This document shows positions 1-8,443 of a stretch of 64,000 nt of DNA, in pieces. Under the pieces are notes generated by a model. It searched no databases and was not told the DNA's origin. It worked only from the letters and a program-made list of their open reading frames with translations. Position numbers and translations under genes: made by a program. The first letter of the stretch is position 1. Every line of letters starts with the position of its first letter. The DNA comes from JAKAWQ01 sp963745975 (lineage in GTDB: Bacteria; Pseudomonadota; Alphaproteobacteria; Acetobacterales; Acetobacteraceae). The stretch lies in the NCBI GenBank assembly GCA_963745975.1, contig CAVUZJ010000013.1:88430-152429 (forward strand), read 5' to 3'.

Positions 1-377
1 CGGACATCGGCTCGATGCGCTGGTTCCAGTTCCCGAGCATGTTCGCCCATGTGCTGAGCGACTATGCGTTCTTCTTCCGGCTGCTGCCGCTGGGCGTGGA
101 CCGCACGCTCGTGACCTCCAACTGGTACGTGAGCGCGGCGGCGGAGGAGGGGCGGGACTATGAGACGAAGACGCTGAGCAAGCTGTGGTCTCTGACGAAT
201 GACCAGGACCGCGACCTCTGCGAACGCAACCAGGAGGGGATCGCGAGCCTCGGATACCAGCCGGGCCCCTATTCGGAAATGCGGGAGGGGCATGTCGCGA
301 AGTTCGTGGAGTGGTACGCCGATACGATGGCGGACTATCTCGGGCCGGACTCGCGGCGGGCGGTGAGGGCAGCGTAG
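1..377 (+). CDS. Rieske-type oxygenase alpha subunit, C-terminal part (GbcA-like)
   Basis: The reading frame is open from the left edge of the window, so only the last ~125 residues are present. They match the C-terminal catalytic domain of ring-hydroxylating/Rieske oxygenases of the glycine-betaine monooxygenase (GbcA) type: an LPLGVDRTLVTSNW strand, then the TNDQDRDLCERNQEGI helix and the YQPGPYSEMREGHV segment typical of that subfamily. The Rieske cluster and most iron ligands would lie upstream, outside the window. Family assignment is recognition from memory; the exact substrate (glycine betaine, stachydrine or a related N-methyl compound) is inference. The stop codon TAG lies one base into the tandem repeat that follows. 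Confidence 0.75.
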   Translation, partial: DIGSMRWFQFPSMFAHVLSDYAFFFRLLPLGVDRTLVTSNWYVSAAAEEGRDYETKTLSKLWSLTNDQDRDLCERNQEGIASLGYQPGPYSEMREGHVAKFVEWYADTMADYLGPDSRRAVRAA

Positions 378-519
378 TATCGGATCGCAGAGTTTCGCTG
401 GGAGCGAAGCGACCGCGAAACGACGCGTGAATCCGATACTTGGACAAAGTATCGGATCGCAGAGTTTCGCTGGGAGCGAAGCGACCGCGAAACGACGCGT
501 GAATCCGATACTTGGACAA
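376..519. repeat. 72-bp palindromic unit, two perfect tandem copies
   Basis: Positions 376-447 and 448-519 are identical 72-bp direct repeats. Each unit is palindromic: AGTATCGGAT at one end is the exact reverse complement of ATCCGATACT near the other end, and an inner GTTTCGC pairs with GCGAAAC. A smaller TTCGC/GCGAA hairpin also lies inside. The first copy begins inside the stop codon of the oxygenase gene. The structure resembles a REP-like or non-autonomous palindromic element; it may also terminate transcription. In 520-739 I see no gene and no further structured element. Confidence 0.85.
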
Positions 520-739
520 AGGAAGCTGTGCCGGCTTTCCATGAAGGCTGGCACGAGGCGCGGCGCCTCAGCCTAAAAGCCAGTCGTGGAGCATCCGAAT
601 TCGAGTGACCCGCTGGATGCGCCATGATTGTTATCGGCTCGGCGCCATAAGCCTCTGATACCTTTGGCTGATCCGACGTGGCCGTCCTTGCAGCTCCAAT
701 AGTCATCCGGCGAATGCGGGATCATATGCAACCCGCCCG

Positions 740-1909
740 CTACGTTTCGTCAGACATTGCCCGAGTTTCGCCGCTTGTCGCAGCTGTCCTCGCGCACCGC
801 AAGCTCGCAAATACCCGCTTTTGCGCCGCCAGCACACGTGTGACTTCCGCCTGATCGGGCGTAAGGCTCCAGACGCCGCGCTGTTCGGTGCCGCCGAGCA
901 ATACGCCGTCGTAGCGCGGAAAGGCGTAGATGCCGTCGCCGACCATGTTGTACGTCACTTCCGGCTGCGGCAGCAGCACAACGAGCTGGCCCTTCACGGG
1001 AATGAGCTGGAAATCGCCGAACAGGTCGCGCGCGCCGAGGCCGGTGCAGTTGAACACCACGGGCTCGCGCAGGCGGAGAATGTCGCCGCGCGTGTTGAAG
1101 CGACGCACGACGATGCACCCCCCGGCCTCGCGAACAGCGCGCATCATCGAGGGCAGATAGATTGGCGGCTCGATCATCATGGTGTCGAACTGGCGCACGT
1201 GGAAGCCGCGGAACGGGTTCTCGTGATCGTCGAGTATGCGGCACTCGATGCAGAGATCGGCGAGGGCCATGGCCCGATCGGCGGACGACGGTTCGGCGAA
1301 GGGCGTGCGGCTTACGAAGTAGTTGCGGCGCCAGCTTATGCCGTACTCAGCCTCCGGCAGGGTCTGGAAGCGATGGTAGGCGAGGTGGGCGGCGCGCACG
1401 AACTGCGTGCGAAAGAGGGGCGTCAGCGCGTCCTCGTCGTAGACGTAAGATGGCCACCATTGGGCGCCGGCGACGTTCGATGTCGTTTCGGGCGGCAGGT
1501 GTTCGGCGTAGATCGTGACCTGCCTGCCCTGCTCTTGCAGGAGCCTTGCGGTGGCGAGGCCGACGGCGCCGCAGCCGAGCACGGCGCAGTGCGGCGTGGG
1601 CGGGAAGGGCTGTTCGAGTGCGAGCGCGGCGGTGCCCCAGGAGAGGGTGACGCCGCCGCCTCCGTGGCCGTAATTGTGCACGACGGTTTTGTCGCCGAGC
1701 GTTTCGCTGCGCACGACGAAGCCGGCGGGGCGGAACGGGCGCAGGCCAACATCGATGCGGATGATGCGGCTGCGCGCGACATCGACCGGCGCCAGGACAA
1801 GGCGCGTTCCGCGCGGCGGAAGCGGCGGGGTGAGTCGCGATGCCGCGCAGGCGGCGAGCGACGCCGGGAGAGCGGCGAGCAGCGTGCGCCGGGGGAGGAA
1901 GGGCGGCAT
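740..1909 (-). CDS. Exported D-amino-acid-oxidase-like FAD oxidoreductase, circularly permuted
   Basis: A 389-residue flavoprotein. The N-terminus PRRTLLAALPASLAAC combines a twin-arginine-like start with a lipobox (Cys21), suggesting Tat export and lipid anchoring. The FAD-binding Rossmann motif GCGAVG is at residues 112-117, followed by the TTSNVAGAQW segment seen in D-amino-acid oxidases. The GLRPFRP and HNYGHGGGGVTLSWG motifs (about 56-92), which close the chain in canonical D-amino-acid oxidases, lie before the Rossmann fold here. The chain ends with the LLGGTEQRG-type segment that normally precedes GLRP, so the domain order is circularly permuted. The likely reaction is oxidation of an amine or amino acid in the periplasm; the substrate is unknown. 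No operon partner is evident. Confidence 0.75.
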   Translation of the reverse strand: MPPFLPRRTLLAALPASLAACAASRLTPPLPPRGTRLVLAPVDVARSRIIRIDVGLRPFRPAGFVVRSETLGDKTVVHNYGHGGGGVTLSWGTAALALEQPFPPTPHCAVLGCGAVGLATARLLQEQGRQVTIYAEHLPPETTSNVAGAQWWPSYVYDEDALTPLFRTQFVRAAHLAYHRFQTLPEAEYGISWRRNYFVSRTPFAEPSSADRAMALADLCIECRILDDHENPFRGFHVRQFDTMMIEPPIYLPSMMRAVREAGGCIVVRRFNTRGDILRLREPVVFNCTGLGARDLFGDFQLIPVKGQLVVLLPQPEVTYNMVGDGIYAFPRYDGVLLGGTEQRGVWSLTPDQAEVTRVLAAQKRVFASLRCARTAATSGETRAMSDET

Positions 1910-2160
1910 TCAGAACCGGATGTCCGTCCTGATCCGGTCGGCAGTCGTTCGCATAACTCCTTTCGAACGGCCGACGAGCCCGGCATCGGAGGCAGCGATC
2001 GAGCCACGGGGTTGCAGCATCAGCCGTGGATCGAACTCGAGCCGCAAGCCCCCGTTATTCGATTGACGCGCAGGGTGCGCCATGAGCGAGGCCTCGTTGT
2101 GCAAGGAAGCGGCTGAAATCCATAGCAGAATCGCGACCCATTGGCCAGATTTCGTGCTTC

Positions 2161-2538
2161 ATGCGGGGAATGCGGAATAGAAGCTGCGACGGAGTGCCGG
2201 GGTGCGGCGAGGGTAGTGTGAGCATTGCGCAAAGCTATGGCCGGATCGCCGATTATCTCCTGCTCGACAGTTATCGCGCCGCGGACCGCCAGGTCGGTGC
2301 GCTCGGCGTGACGCACGACTGGAGTATCAGCCGGCGCATCGTTGAATTGGTTGGCATACCGGTCATCCTCGCCGGTGGTCTCGGACCCGAGAATGTCGGG
2401 GACGCGATACGTGCCGTGCGCCCTGCCGGCGTCGATTCCAAGACCAAGACGGATCGGGACGGATCGCACGCAAAGGATCGTGGGCGCGTGCGCCAATTCC
2501 ATGAAGCCGCTCGCGCGGCCTTCGAGGAGATCAGATAG
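2161..2538 (+). pseudogene. Truncated TrpF-like (phosphoribosylanthranilate isomerase family) remnant
   Basis: Roughly residues 20-125 match the C-terminal half of TrpF-type beta/alpha barrels: YLLLDSYR, GVTHDWSISRRIV, PVILAGGLGPENV and VRPAGVDSKT. The N-terminal half of the barrel is missing, and the first ~15 codons look like random sequence. About 105 recognisable residues against the family's usual ~200 point to a decayed or truncated gene. No trp gene is nearby. The flanks 1910-2160 and 2539-2647 hold nothing else I can support. Confidence 0.6.
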
Positions 2539-2647
2539 AGGGCGTGGAAGGCGACGCTTAGGCTCTTTTGGCGCCCAGCTGCCACGCGCCGTCAATCCAC
2601 CACGCGAAGGTCTTGCATTTGGGAGTGGTGGACGAAACCAAAGGGTT

Positions 2648-2666
2648 CCGAGGGCTCGGCCCTCGG
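2648..2666. terminator. GC-rich hairpin after the M24 gene
   Basis: CCGAGGGC-TCG-GCCCTCGG forms a perfect 8-bp stem just downstream of the minus-strand M24 gene stop; an outer AACCAA/TTGGTT pair can extend it. There is no T-run. It belongs to the same style of GGTTCC-plus-hairpin intergenic sequence seen near 22.66 kb. It probably acts as a transcript-end structure. Confidence 0.5.
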
Positions 2667-2671
2667 CTTGG

Positions 2672-3913
2672 TTAGAGGAGTTTTTGCTCGAAGGGGTAAG
2701 TGTTGAGCGCCCAGGCGCCGGTTTTGGTGACGAGGACCTGGTCTTCGAGCTTGACGCCAAAGGCTTCGCCGTCCTTGCCGGCGTAACATTCGAGGCAGAA
2801 GACCATGTTCTCGCGGATGACGCGGTTGCCGGGCGAGTCCTCGCGGAGATCCTGGGGATAGGGAATGCCGGGGCCTTCGTCCTCGAGACCGGCCTGGTGG
2901 ACCATGGAGCCGTAGCGGTTGGCGATGTAGCCGGGAGGAAGTTTGGGCGCGGCGTGGGAGAATTCCTCGAACGTCATGCCGGGCTTCATCATTTCGCGCA
3001 TGCCGTTCACGCAATCATAGGCGATGCGGTAGGCCTCCTTCTGGGCGGGCGTTCCCTGATCGCCGCAGAGGAAGGTGCGGGAGACATCGAGGACATAGCC
3101 TTCGTAGCCGTTGGCGTCGGTGTCGATGCCGACGAGATCGCCGGGCTGGACGAGCTTGTCGTGCGCCTCCGACATCCAGGGATTGGTGTTGGTGCCGGAA
3201 GCGATGAGGCGGGTGAAGAGGAATTCACCGTGCTGGCGAAGGAGCGTGTCGGACAGCACGGCGAGCAGCTCGTACTCGCGCACGCCGGGACGGATCGCGG
3301 CCTCGAATTCGGCGAACATCGTATCCGCGATGGCGCCGTTGAGGATCATGAGCTGCACCTCCTCGGGCGTCTTGATCTCGCGCGCATCGACCGTCGCGGG
3401 GCTGGGATCGGTGACGCGGATGCCGAGCTCGGTCAGGGCCTGGAAGCCGAAGCCGTCGAGCTTGTCGACCGCGAGCGGGGCGCCGGCGCAGCCGAGCTCT
3501 TCCATCGCGCCCTTGACGGACTGGGCGAAGCGGCGCGCGCGGGCGAGGCCGAGGGTGCCGGCGTACTGCCATGAGATGGCGGGACGGACGTCGCGGACGA
3601 GCTTTTGCGAGACGTGCATCGAGTTCTTGTACTCGAAGAGGATGGGCGCGCGGTCGGCGGCGAGGACGCAGTAGCGGGCGAGCGTGATCGCGGTCCAGAC
3701 GCCCATGATGTCGGTTCCGGTCGCGTATCGGATGTTCGCGGGATTGAAGAAGAGGCAGACGGGGATGTCGTGCGCGCGCATCGCCGCCTGGAGGCGGGCG
3801 AGGCGGTTGGCGCGAAGCGCGGGCATGTCGATCTCGCTCAGGTTCGGGACCCGCAGGCGCTGGACGTGGGGGTTGTGGGGGCGGGGCGTCGCGGGGTCGC
3901 CGATCGGGGGCAT
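2672..3913 (-). CDS. M24 (creatinase/prolidase-fold) metallohydrolase, DddP-like
   Basis: A 413-residue M24-family protein. Candidate metal ligands are D264, D266, D276, H339, E375 and E390. Their spacing closely matches the six ligands I recall for the DMSP lyase DddP, including the extra Asp two residues after the first, which is not part of the basic five-ligand M24 set. The C-terminal LEDQVLVTKTG and NTYPFE segments also resemble DddP. ATG at 3913 is chosen because AAGGA precedes it and because a longer frame starting at 3994 would run through a palindromic operator. The activity could be DMSP cleavage to DMS and acrylate, or ordinary Xaa-Pro/creatinase chemistry; sequence alone does not settle this. 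It is divergent from the HxlR/emrAB unit. Confidence 0.7.
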   Translation of the reverse strand: MPPIGDPATPRPHNPHVQRLRVPNLSEIDMPALRANRLARLQAAMRAHDIPVCLFFNPANIRYATGTDIMGVWTAITLARYCVLAADRAPILFEYKNSMHVSQKLVRDVRPAISWQYAGTLGLARARRFAQSVKGAMEELGCAGAPLAVDKLDGFGFQALTELGIRVTDPSPATVDAREIKTPEEVQLMILNGAIADTMFAEFEAAIRPGVREYELLAVLSDTLLRQHGEFLFTRLIASGTNTNPWMSEAHDKLVQPGDLVGIDTDANGYEGYVLDVSRTFLCGDQGTPAQKEAYRIAYDCVNGMREMMKPGMTFEEFSHAAPKLPPGYIANRYGSMVHQAGLEDEGPGIPYPQDLREDSPGNRVIRENMVFCLECYAGKDGEAFGVKLEDQVLVTKTGAWALNTYPFEQKLL

Positions 3914-3980
3914 CTTGGGTTCCTTCGGTGTCGGGGCGGGTATCGGAGCGGTGGGGGCGGGGCGGCGCAAGGCGTGGTCA

Positions 3981-4026
3981 CTTGCATGATGCAAGGAAAG
4001 GGATTAGCAGGGTTGCATGATGAAAG
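3981..4026. promoter_or_regulatory. Candidate HxlR operator pair
   Basis: CTTGCAT-G-ATGCAAG (3981-3995) is a perfect 7-1-7 palindrome. A degenerate copy, GTTGCATGATGAAAG, lies at 4012-4026, 31 bp centre to centre (about three helical turns). Both lie in the divergent promoter region between the M24 gene and the HxlR regulator. HxlR proteins are winged-helix dimers that often repress their own divergent promoters, so autoregulation is a reasonable inference. Confidence 0.55.
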
Positions 4027-4041
4027 CGAGTGGGGTGGGGG

Positions 4042-4539
4042 GTGCAGCGTAAGAGCTTCGGCAACATGCAGTGCCCGATCGCGCGGAGCCTCGAGCGCGT
4101 GGGCGAGTGGTGGAGCATCCTGATCCTGCGCGACGCCTTGCGCGGGCTCACGCGCTTCGACGAATTCCAGAAAAATCTTGGGATTGCGCCGAACATGCTG
4201 ACGCGGCGGCTGAATGGGCTGGTGGCGGCGGGGCTGCTCGAGCGGCGGCGCTATAGCGAGCGGCCGGCGCGGTTCGAGTATGTGCCGACCGGGCGCGGGC
4301 GGGACTTCCGGCCGGTGCTGTGGGCCCTGATGGCCTGGGGCAACCGGCACTTCGCGCCCGAGGGGCCGAGCGTGATGCTGGTGGACGGGGAGACCGGGCG
4401 GGCGGCGGAGCCGGTGCTGGTCGATCGGGCGAGCGGGGCGGTGATGGCGCCGCCGCGATTCCGCACGGCGGCGGGGCCGGCGGCGGACGAGCGGACGCGG
4501 CAGGCGCACTGCGGGTGGGTGCAGGCGGGGCGGGCGTGA
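4042..4539 (+). CDS. HxlR-family transcriptional regulator
   Basis: The N-terminal half is a typical HxlR winged helix: CPIARSLERVGEWWSILILR, then the RFDEFQKNLGIAPNMLTRRL recognition-helix region and a wing with RRRYSERPARFEY. GTG 4042 is chosen because family members usually begin close to QRKSFG; an in-frame GTG at 4030 is the alternative. Its stop overlaps the GTG start of the downstream fusion protein in a GTGA motif, so regulator and efflux pump are translationally coupled. It probably represses this operon through the palindromes at 3981-4026. The C-terminal ~45 residues are low-complexity. Confidence 0.88.
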   Translation: MQRKSFGNMQCPIARSLERVGEWWSILILRDALRGLTRFDEFQKNLGIAPNMLTRRLNGLVAAGLLERRRYSERPARFEYVPTGRGRDFRPVLWALMAWGNRHFAPEGPSVMLVDGETGRAAEPVLVDRASGAVMAPPRFRTAAGPAADERTRQAHCGWVQAGRA

Positions 4540-5630
4540 GCGGCGAGGCAGTCGCCCGCGAGATCGCGGTTGGCGCGCGGGCGCGGCGCGTGCGCTGGCG
4601 GGGGAGCGTTGCGGCGGCGGCGCTTGTCGTGGTGCTGGGCGGGGCGGGGTGGTACGGGGCGCAGTGGTGGCGCGTCGGGCGGTTCGTCGAGACGACGGAC
4701 GATGCCTATGTGGGGGGCGACGTGACGCCGATCGCGCCGCATGTCTCGGGGTTCGTCGCGCGGATCCTGGTTGCGGACAATCAGTACGTGCGCGCCGGCG
4801 AGACGCTCGTTCTGCTCGATCAGAGGGATTTCGCGGCCGGCGTGGCGCATGCCGAGGCGGTGCTGCGGCAGCGCGAGGCGGGGCTTGCCGATCTCGAGGC
4901 GCGGGAGGCGATGCAGCGTTCGGTGATCGCGGAGGAAGGGGCCGCGCTTGCGGGGAAGGAGGCCGATGCGGCGTTCGCGGCGGAGGACGCGGCGCGGTAT
5001 GGGCGGCTGGCGCGGGCGAATGCGGCGTCGCGGCAGGATGCGCAGAAGGCGGAGACGGGCGCGCGGGCGGCGGCGGACGCGGTTGCGGCGGCGCGGGCGG
5101 GGCTCGCGGCGGCGCGGGGCGAGCTGGCGGTGCTGGGGAGCGAGATCGGCGCGGCGAAGGCCGCGATTGCGGCGGCAGGGGCGGAGCTGAGGCAGGCGCA
5201 GCTCGATTTAGGGTACACGAGGATTGAAGCGCCGATCGCGGGCTATGTCGGCGACCGCTATGCGGAGGTCGGCGCCTATGTCACGGCCGGGACCGATCTG
5301 CTTTCGATCGTGCCCGCGCGCGGGCTCTGGGTGGACGCGAACTTCAAGGAGGACCAGCTCGCGAAGATGAAGCCGGGCGATCGGGCGGCGATCGTTGCGG
5401 ATATTCTGCCGGGGCGGGTTTTTCGCGGGCATGTGCTGAGCCTGGCGCCGGCGACGGGAGCGGTGTTCAGCGTGATTCCGGCGCAGAACGCGACCGGGAA
5501 TTTCACGAAGATCGTCCAGCGCGTGCCGGTGCGGATCGGCTTCGACGGCGCCGGCGGGGTGCTGGGGCTGCTGCGGCCCGGACTTTCGATGAATGTGAGC
5601 GTGGCGACGCGGGCCGGGGTGGATCCGTGA
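4536..5630 (+). CDS. emrA: HlyD/EmrA-type membrane fusion protein
   Basis: A periplasmic adaptor of about 364 residues. One N-terminal membrane helix (AAAALVVVLGGAGWYGAQWW) is followed by the TTDDAYVGGDVTPIAPHVSG segment typical of EmrA, a lipoyl/barrel-sandwich half, an Ala/Glu-rich coiled coil over roughly residues 100-210, and the LDLGYTRIEAPIAGYVGDR return strand. The C-terminal part has the conserved LWVDANFKEDQL segment. GTG 4536 overlaps the stop of the HxlR gene, and the stop overlaps the GTG of emrB. It should link the inner-membrane pump to an outer-membrane channel; no TolC-like gene is in the window. Confidence 0.9.
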   Translation: MSGEAVAREIAVGARARRVRWRGSVAAAALVVVLGGAGWYGAQWWRVGRFVETTDDAYVGGDVTPIAPHVSGFVARILVADNQYVRAGETLVLLDQRDFAAGVAHAEAVLRQREAGLADLEAREAMQRSVIAEEGAALAGKEADAAFAAEDAARYGRLARANAASRQDAQKAETGARAAADAVAAARAGLAAARGELAVLGSEIGAAKAAIAAAGAELRQAQLDLGYTRIEAPIAGYVGDRYAEVGAYVTAGTDLLSIVPARGLWVDANFKEDQLAKMKPGDRAAIVADILPGRVFRGHVLSLAPATGAVFSVIPAQNATGNFTKIVQRVPVRIGFDGAGGVLGLLRPGLSMNVSVATRAGVDP

Positions 5631-7195
5631 GCGGGGAGCCGCCGCTTACCGTCAAGACGGTTCTGCCGTTCGCGGTGATGTGCGTCGGGATGTTCGTGGC
5701 CCTCCTCGACATTCAGATCGTCGCCTCCTCCTTGCAGGATATCGGCGGCGGGCTTTCCGCGGCGCAGGACCAGATCGGCTGGGTGCAGACCGCCTACCTG
5801 ATCGCCGAGATCACCGTGATCCCGCTTTCGGGCTGGCTCACGCGGGCGTTCTCCACGCGGTGGCTTTTCACTGGATCGGCGCTCGGCTTCACGCTCGCCA
5901 GCATGCTCTGCGGGCTGGCGTGGAACATGGAGAGCATGATCGTCTTCCGGGCGATGCAGGGGCTGTTGGGTGCCTCGATGATCCCGACCGTGTTCACCTC
6001 GTCCTTTCATTATTTCGAGGGGACGCGGCGCATCTATGCGGCGGCGGTGATCGGGACCATCGCCTCGATCGCGCCCTCGCTCGGGCCGGTAATCGGCGGC
6101 TGGATCACCGATACGGCGAGCTGGCACTGGCTCTTCTACGTTAATCTCGTGCCGGGGCTCGCGGTCGCGGGGCTGGTGGCGCTGCTGGTCGATATCGACG
6201 AGCCCGAGCTTTCGCTGCTGCGCGGGGCGGATTATCCCGGCATCGTGCTGATGGCGGCGGCACTCGGCACGCTGGAATATGTGCTGGAGGAGGGGGCGCG
6301 CTGGAACTGGTTCGGCGATACGACGATCCGGACCTGCGCAGCGGTCGCGGTGGTTTCGGGCGTGCTGTTCGTCGCGCGGAGCCTCACCTTCCACAATCCG
6401 GTCGTCGATCTCAGGGCACTCGGCAACCGCAATTTCACGATCGGGTGTATTCTTTCATTCGTGACCGGCATCGGCATCTTCTCGACGATCTATCTCACGC
6501 CGCTTTTTCTCGGCTATGTGCGCGGCTTTTCGGCGTGGCAGACCGGGCTTGCGGTTTTTCCGGCGGGGATTGCGGCGGTGATCGGCGTGCCCGTTTATGT
6601 CACGCTCGGGCGGTGGATCGATCTCCGCTGGCTGATGATGTTCGGGCTCGTTTCGTTCGGGCTCGCGATGTGGTGCTACAGCTTCATCACCCATGAGTGG
6701 GGCGGGGCGCAGCTTCTGCTGCCGCAGATTTTGCGCGGGTTTCCGCAGGTGTTCGCGGTGGCGCCGAGCGTGACGCTGGGATTGGGCAGCCTGCCGCCGG
6801 CGCGGCTCAAATATGCGAGCGGGCTCTTCAACATGATGCGCAATCTGGGCGGCGCGGTCGGGATCGCGGTATGCGGGGCGGTGCTGAACGATGAGACCAA
6901 CCGGCATTTCCTCGATATCGCCTCGAGGCTGACGCCGGCGAACGGGGCGATGGAGCATCTGCTGGCGGGGCTTGGGACGCGGCTTGCGGCCGTGCTCGGC
7001 TCGGCGCATGCGGGCGAGGCGGCAGCACTTGCCGAGCTTCACGCGCTGGCCTATCGCGAGGCCGCGACGATGGCCTATGCAGATGCGTTTCGCGCGATCA
7101 TGCTGGCCTTCGTGCTCGCGGCACCGCTCGTGCTCCTGATGCGCAAGGTGGCGCCGGTGAAGGCGCGGGCGGGGCCCAGGGCAGCGGCGCACTGA
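5627..7195 (+). CDS. emrB: EmrB/QacA-type MFS drug efflux transporter (DHA2)
   Basis: A 522-residue major-facilitator protein with 14 likely membrane spans, the usual DHA2 length. Motif D1 appears as VALLDIQIVASSL, the conserved FRAMQGLLGASM follows, and motif C appears as GPVIGGWITD. GTG 5627 overlaps the emrA stop, so the pump is co-translated with its adaptor. The substrate cannot be read from sequence; the family exports hydrophobic drugs, uncouplers and aromatic compounds using the proton gradient. Confidence 0.92.
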   Translation: MSGEPPLTVKTVLPFAVMCVGMFVALLDIQIVASSLQDIGGGLSAAQDQIGWVQTAYLIAEITVIPLSGWLTRAFSTRWLFTGSALGFTLASMLCGLAWNMESMIVFRAMQGLLGASMIPTVFTSSFHYFEGTRRIYAAAVIGTIASIAPSLGPVIGGWITDTASWHWLFYVNLVPGLAVAGLVALLVDIDEPELSLLRGADYPGIVLMAAALGTLEYVLEEGARWNWFGDTTIRTCAAVAVVSGVLFVARSLTFHNPVVDLRALGNRNFTIGCILSFVTGIGIFSTIYLTPLFLGYVRGFSAWQTGLAVFPAGIAAVIGVPVYVTLGRWIDLRWLMMFGLVSFGLAMWCYSFITHEWGGAQLLLPQILRGFPQVFAVAPSVTLGLGSLPPARLKYASGLFNMMRNLGGAVGIAVCGAVLNDETNRHFLDIASRLTPANGAMEHLLAGLGTRLAAVLGSAHAGEAAALAELHALAYREAATMAYADAFRAIMLAFVLAAPLVLLMRKVAPVKARAGPRAAAH

Positions 7196-7218
7196 GCTGA
7201 GGATTGAGGGGAATGGAT

Positions 7219-8405
7219 ATGTCGGGGACCGATGAAGTCGTCATCGCCGCTGCGGTGCGGACGCCGCTTGGTGGGTTTCTCGGCGAATTGTCCGGGCTCT
7301 CCGCCCATGCGCTGGGCGCGCACGTGATCCGCGCCGCGACCGAGCGGGCGAGCGTGGCGGCGGAGCGGGTGGAGGAGGTGATCATGGGCTGCGTGCTGCC
7401 GGCCGGGCAGGGCCAGGCGCCGGCGCGGCAGGCGGCGCGGGCGGCGGGGCTGCCGGACGCGACGGGGGCGACGACGATCAACAAGGTGTGCGGCTCGGGG
7501 ATGAAGGCGGTGATGCTGGCGCGCGACATTCTCGCGGCGGGTTCGGCCGATATCATCGTCGCGGGCGGAATGGAGTCGATGACCAACGCGCCCTATCTCC
7601 TGGCGAAGGCGCGCGCGGGCTATCGCTACGGGCATGACCGCGTGCTCGATCACCTCGCACTCGACGGGCTCGAGGATGCGTACGAGCCGGGGCGCTCGAT
7701 GGGCGAGTTCGGCGAGGCGGCGGCCGAGGCGTTTCAGTTCTCGCGCGCGGACCAGGACGAGTATGCCATCGCATCGCTGACGCGGGCGCAGGCGGCCATC
7801 GCGGAGGGCGGCTTCACCGACGAGATCGCGGTGATCGAGGCGCCGGCTAAGGGCAAGGCGGTGCGGGTCGAGCACGACGAGCATCCGCGGAAGGTCTCGG
7901 TTGAGAAGATCCCGCGCTCAAGCCGGCTTTTCGGGAGGGGGGCACGATCACGGCGGCGAGCTCGTCCTCCAATGCGGATGGCGCCGCGGCGCTCGTGCTG
8001 ACGCGGCGGGCGATCGCGGAGCGGGAGGGGATGCCGGTCCTCGCCGTGATCCGCGGGCAGGCGACGCATTCGCAGGAGCCCGCCTGGTACACGACCGCAC
8101 CGATTCCGGCGATCCGCAAGCTGATGGCGAAGACGGGGTGGACGATCGAGGATGTCGATCTCTTCGAGATCAACGAGGCTTTTGCGGTGGTGGCGATGGC
8201 GGCGGCGCGGGACCTCAATATTCCGCGCGAGCGGCTGAACGTGCATGGCGGGGCCTGCGCGCTCGGCCATCCGATCGGCGCGACCGGGGCGCGGATCATC
8301 GTGACGCTGCTGCATGCGCTGCGCCGCCATAACGGGCGGCGGGGCGTGGCGGCGCTCTGCATCGGCGGGGGTGAGGCGACCGCGGTCGCGATCGAGCTTT
8401 GCTGA
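7219..8405 (+). pseudogene. Acetyl-CoA acetyltransferase (thiolase) with a single-base frameshift
   Basis: Two overlapping frames together make a complete ~395-residue thiolase. Frame one (7219-~7914) has the nucleophile motif NKVCGSGMKA (Cys91) and AGGMESMTNAPY. Frame two (~7914-8405) has NEAFAVVAMA, GGACALGHPIGATG and the second active-site Cys in ALCIGGGEA. The switch is at 7911-7914, where CCCGCGCTC would restore K-I-P-A-L-K-P if one G were added. All catalytic residues survive, so this is either a very recent lesion or a sequence error. ATG 7219 follows a GAGGGGA ribosome-binding site by ~6 nt. The reaction would be acetoacetyl-CoA synthesis/thiolysis or 3-oxoacyl-CoA cleavage. Confidence 0.85.
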
Positions 8406-8443
8406 GCGCGCCGGTGTCCGCGGGCGGGGGCTCGGGCGAGCGC

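Noticed and set aside
821..2116. A 431-codon plus-strand frame opposite the FAD oxidoreductase
   Set aside because: It has no recognisable motifs; the minus strand encodes a motif-complete flavoprotein.
3914..3994. Extended N-terminus for the M24 gene starting at 3994
   Set aside because: The extra 27 codons are Pro/Ala-rich, cover a palindromic operator and lack a ribosome-binding site; ATG 3913 has one.
3838..4509. A minus-strand frame opposite the HxlR gene
   Set aside because: Arg/Pro-rich, no motifs; it runs through the operator region and the HxlR gene.
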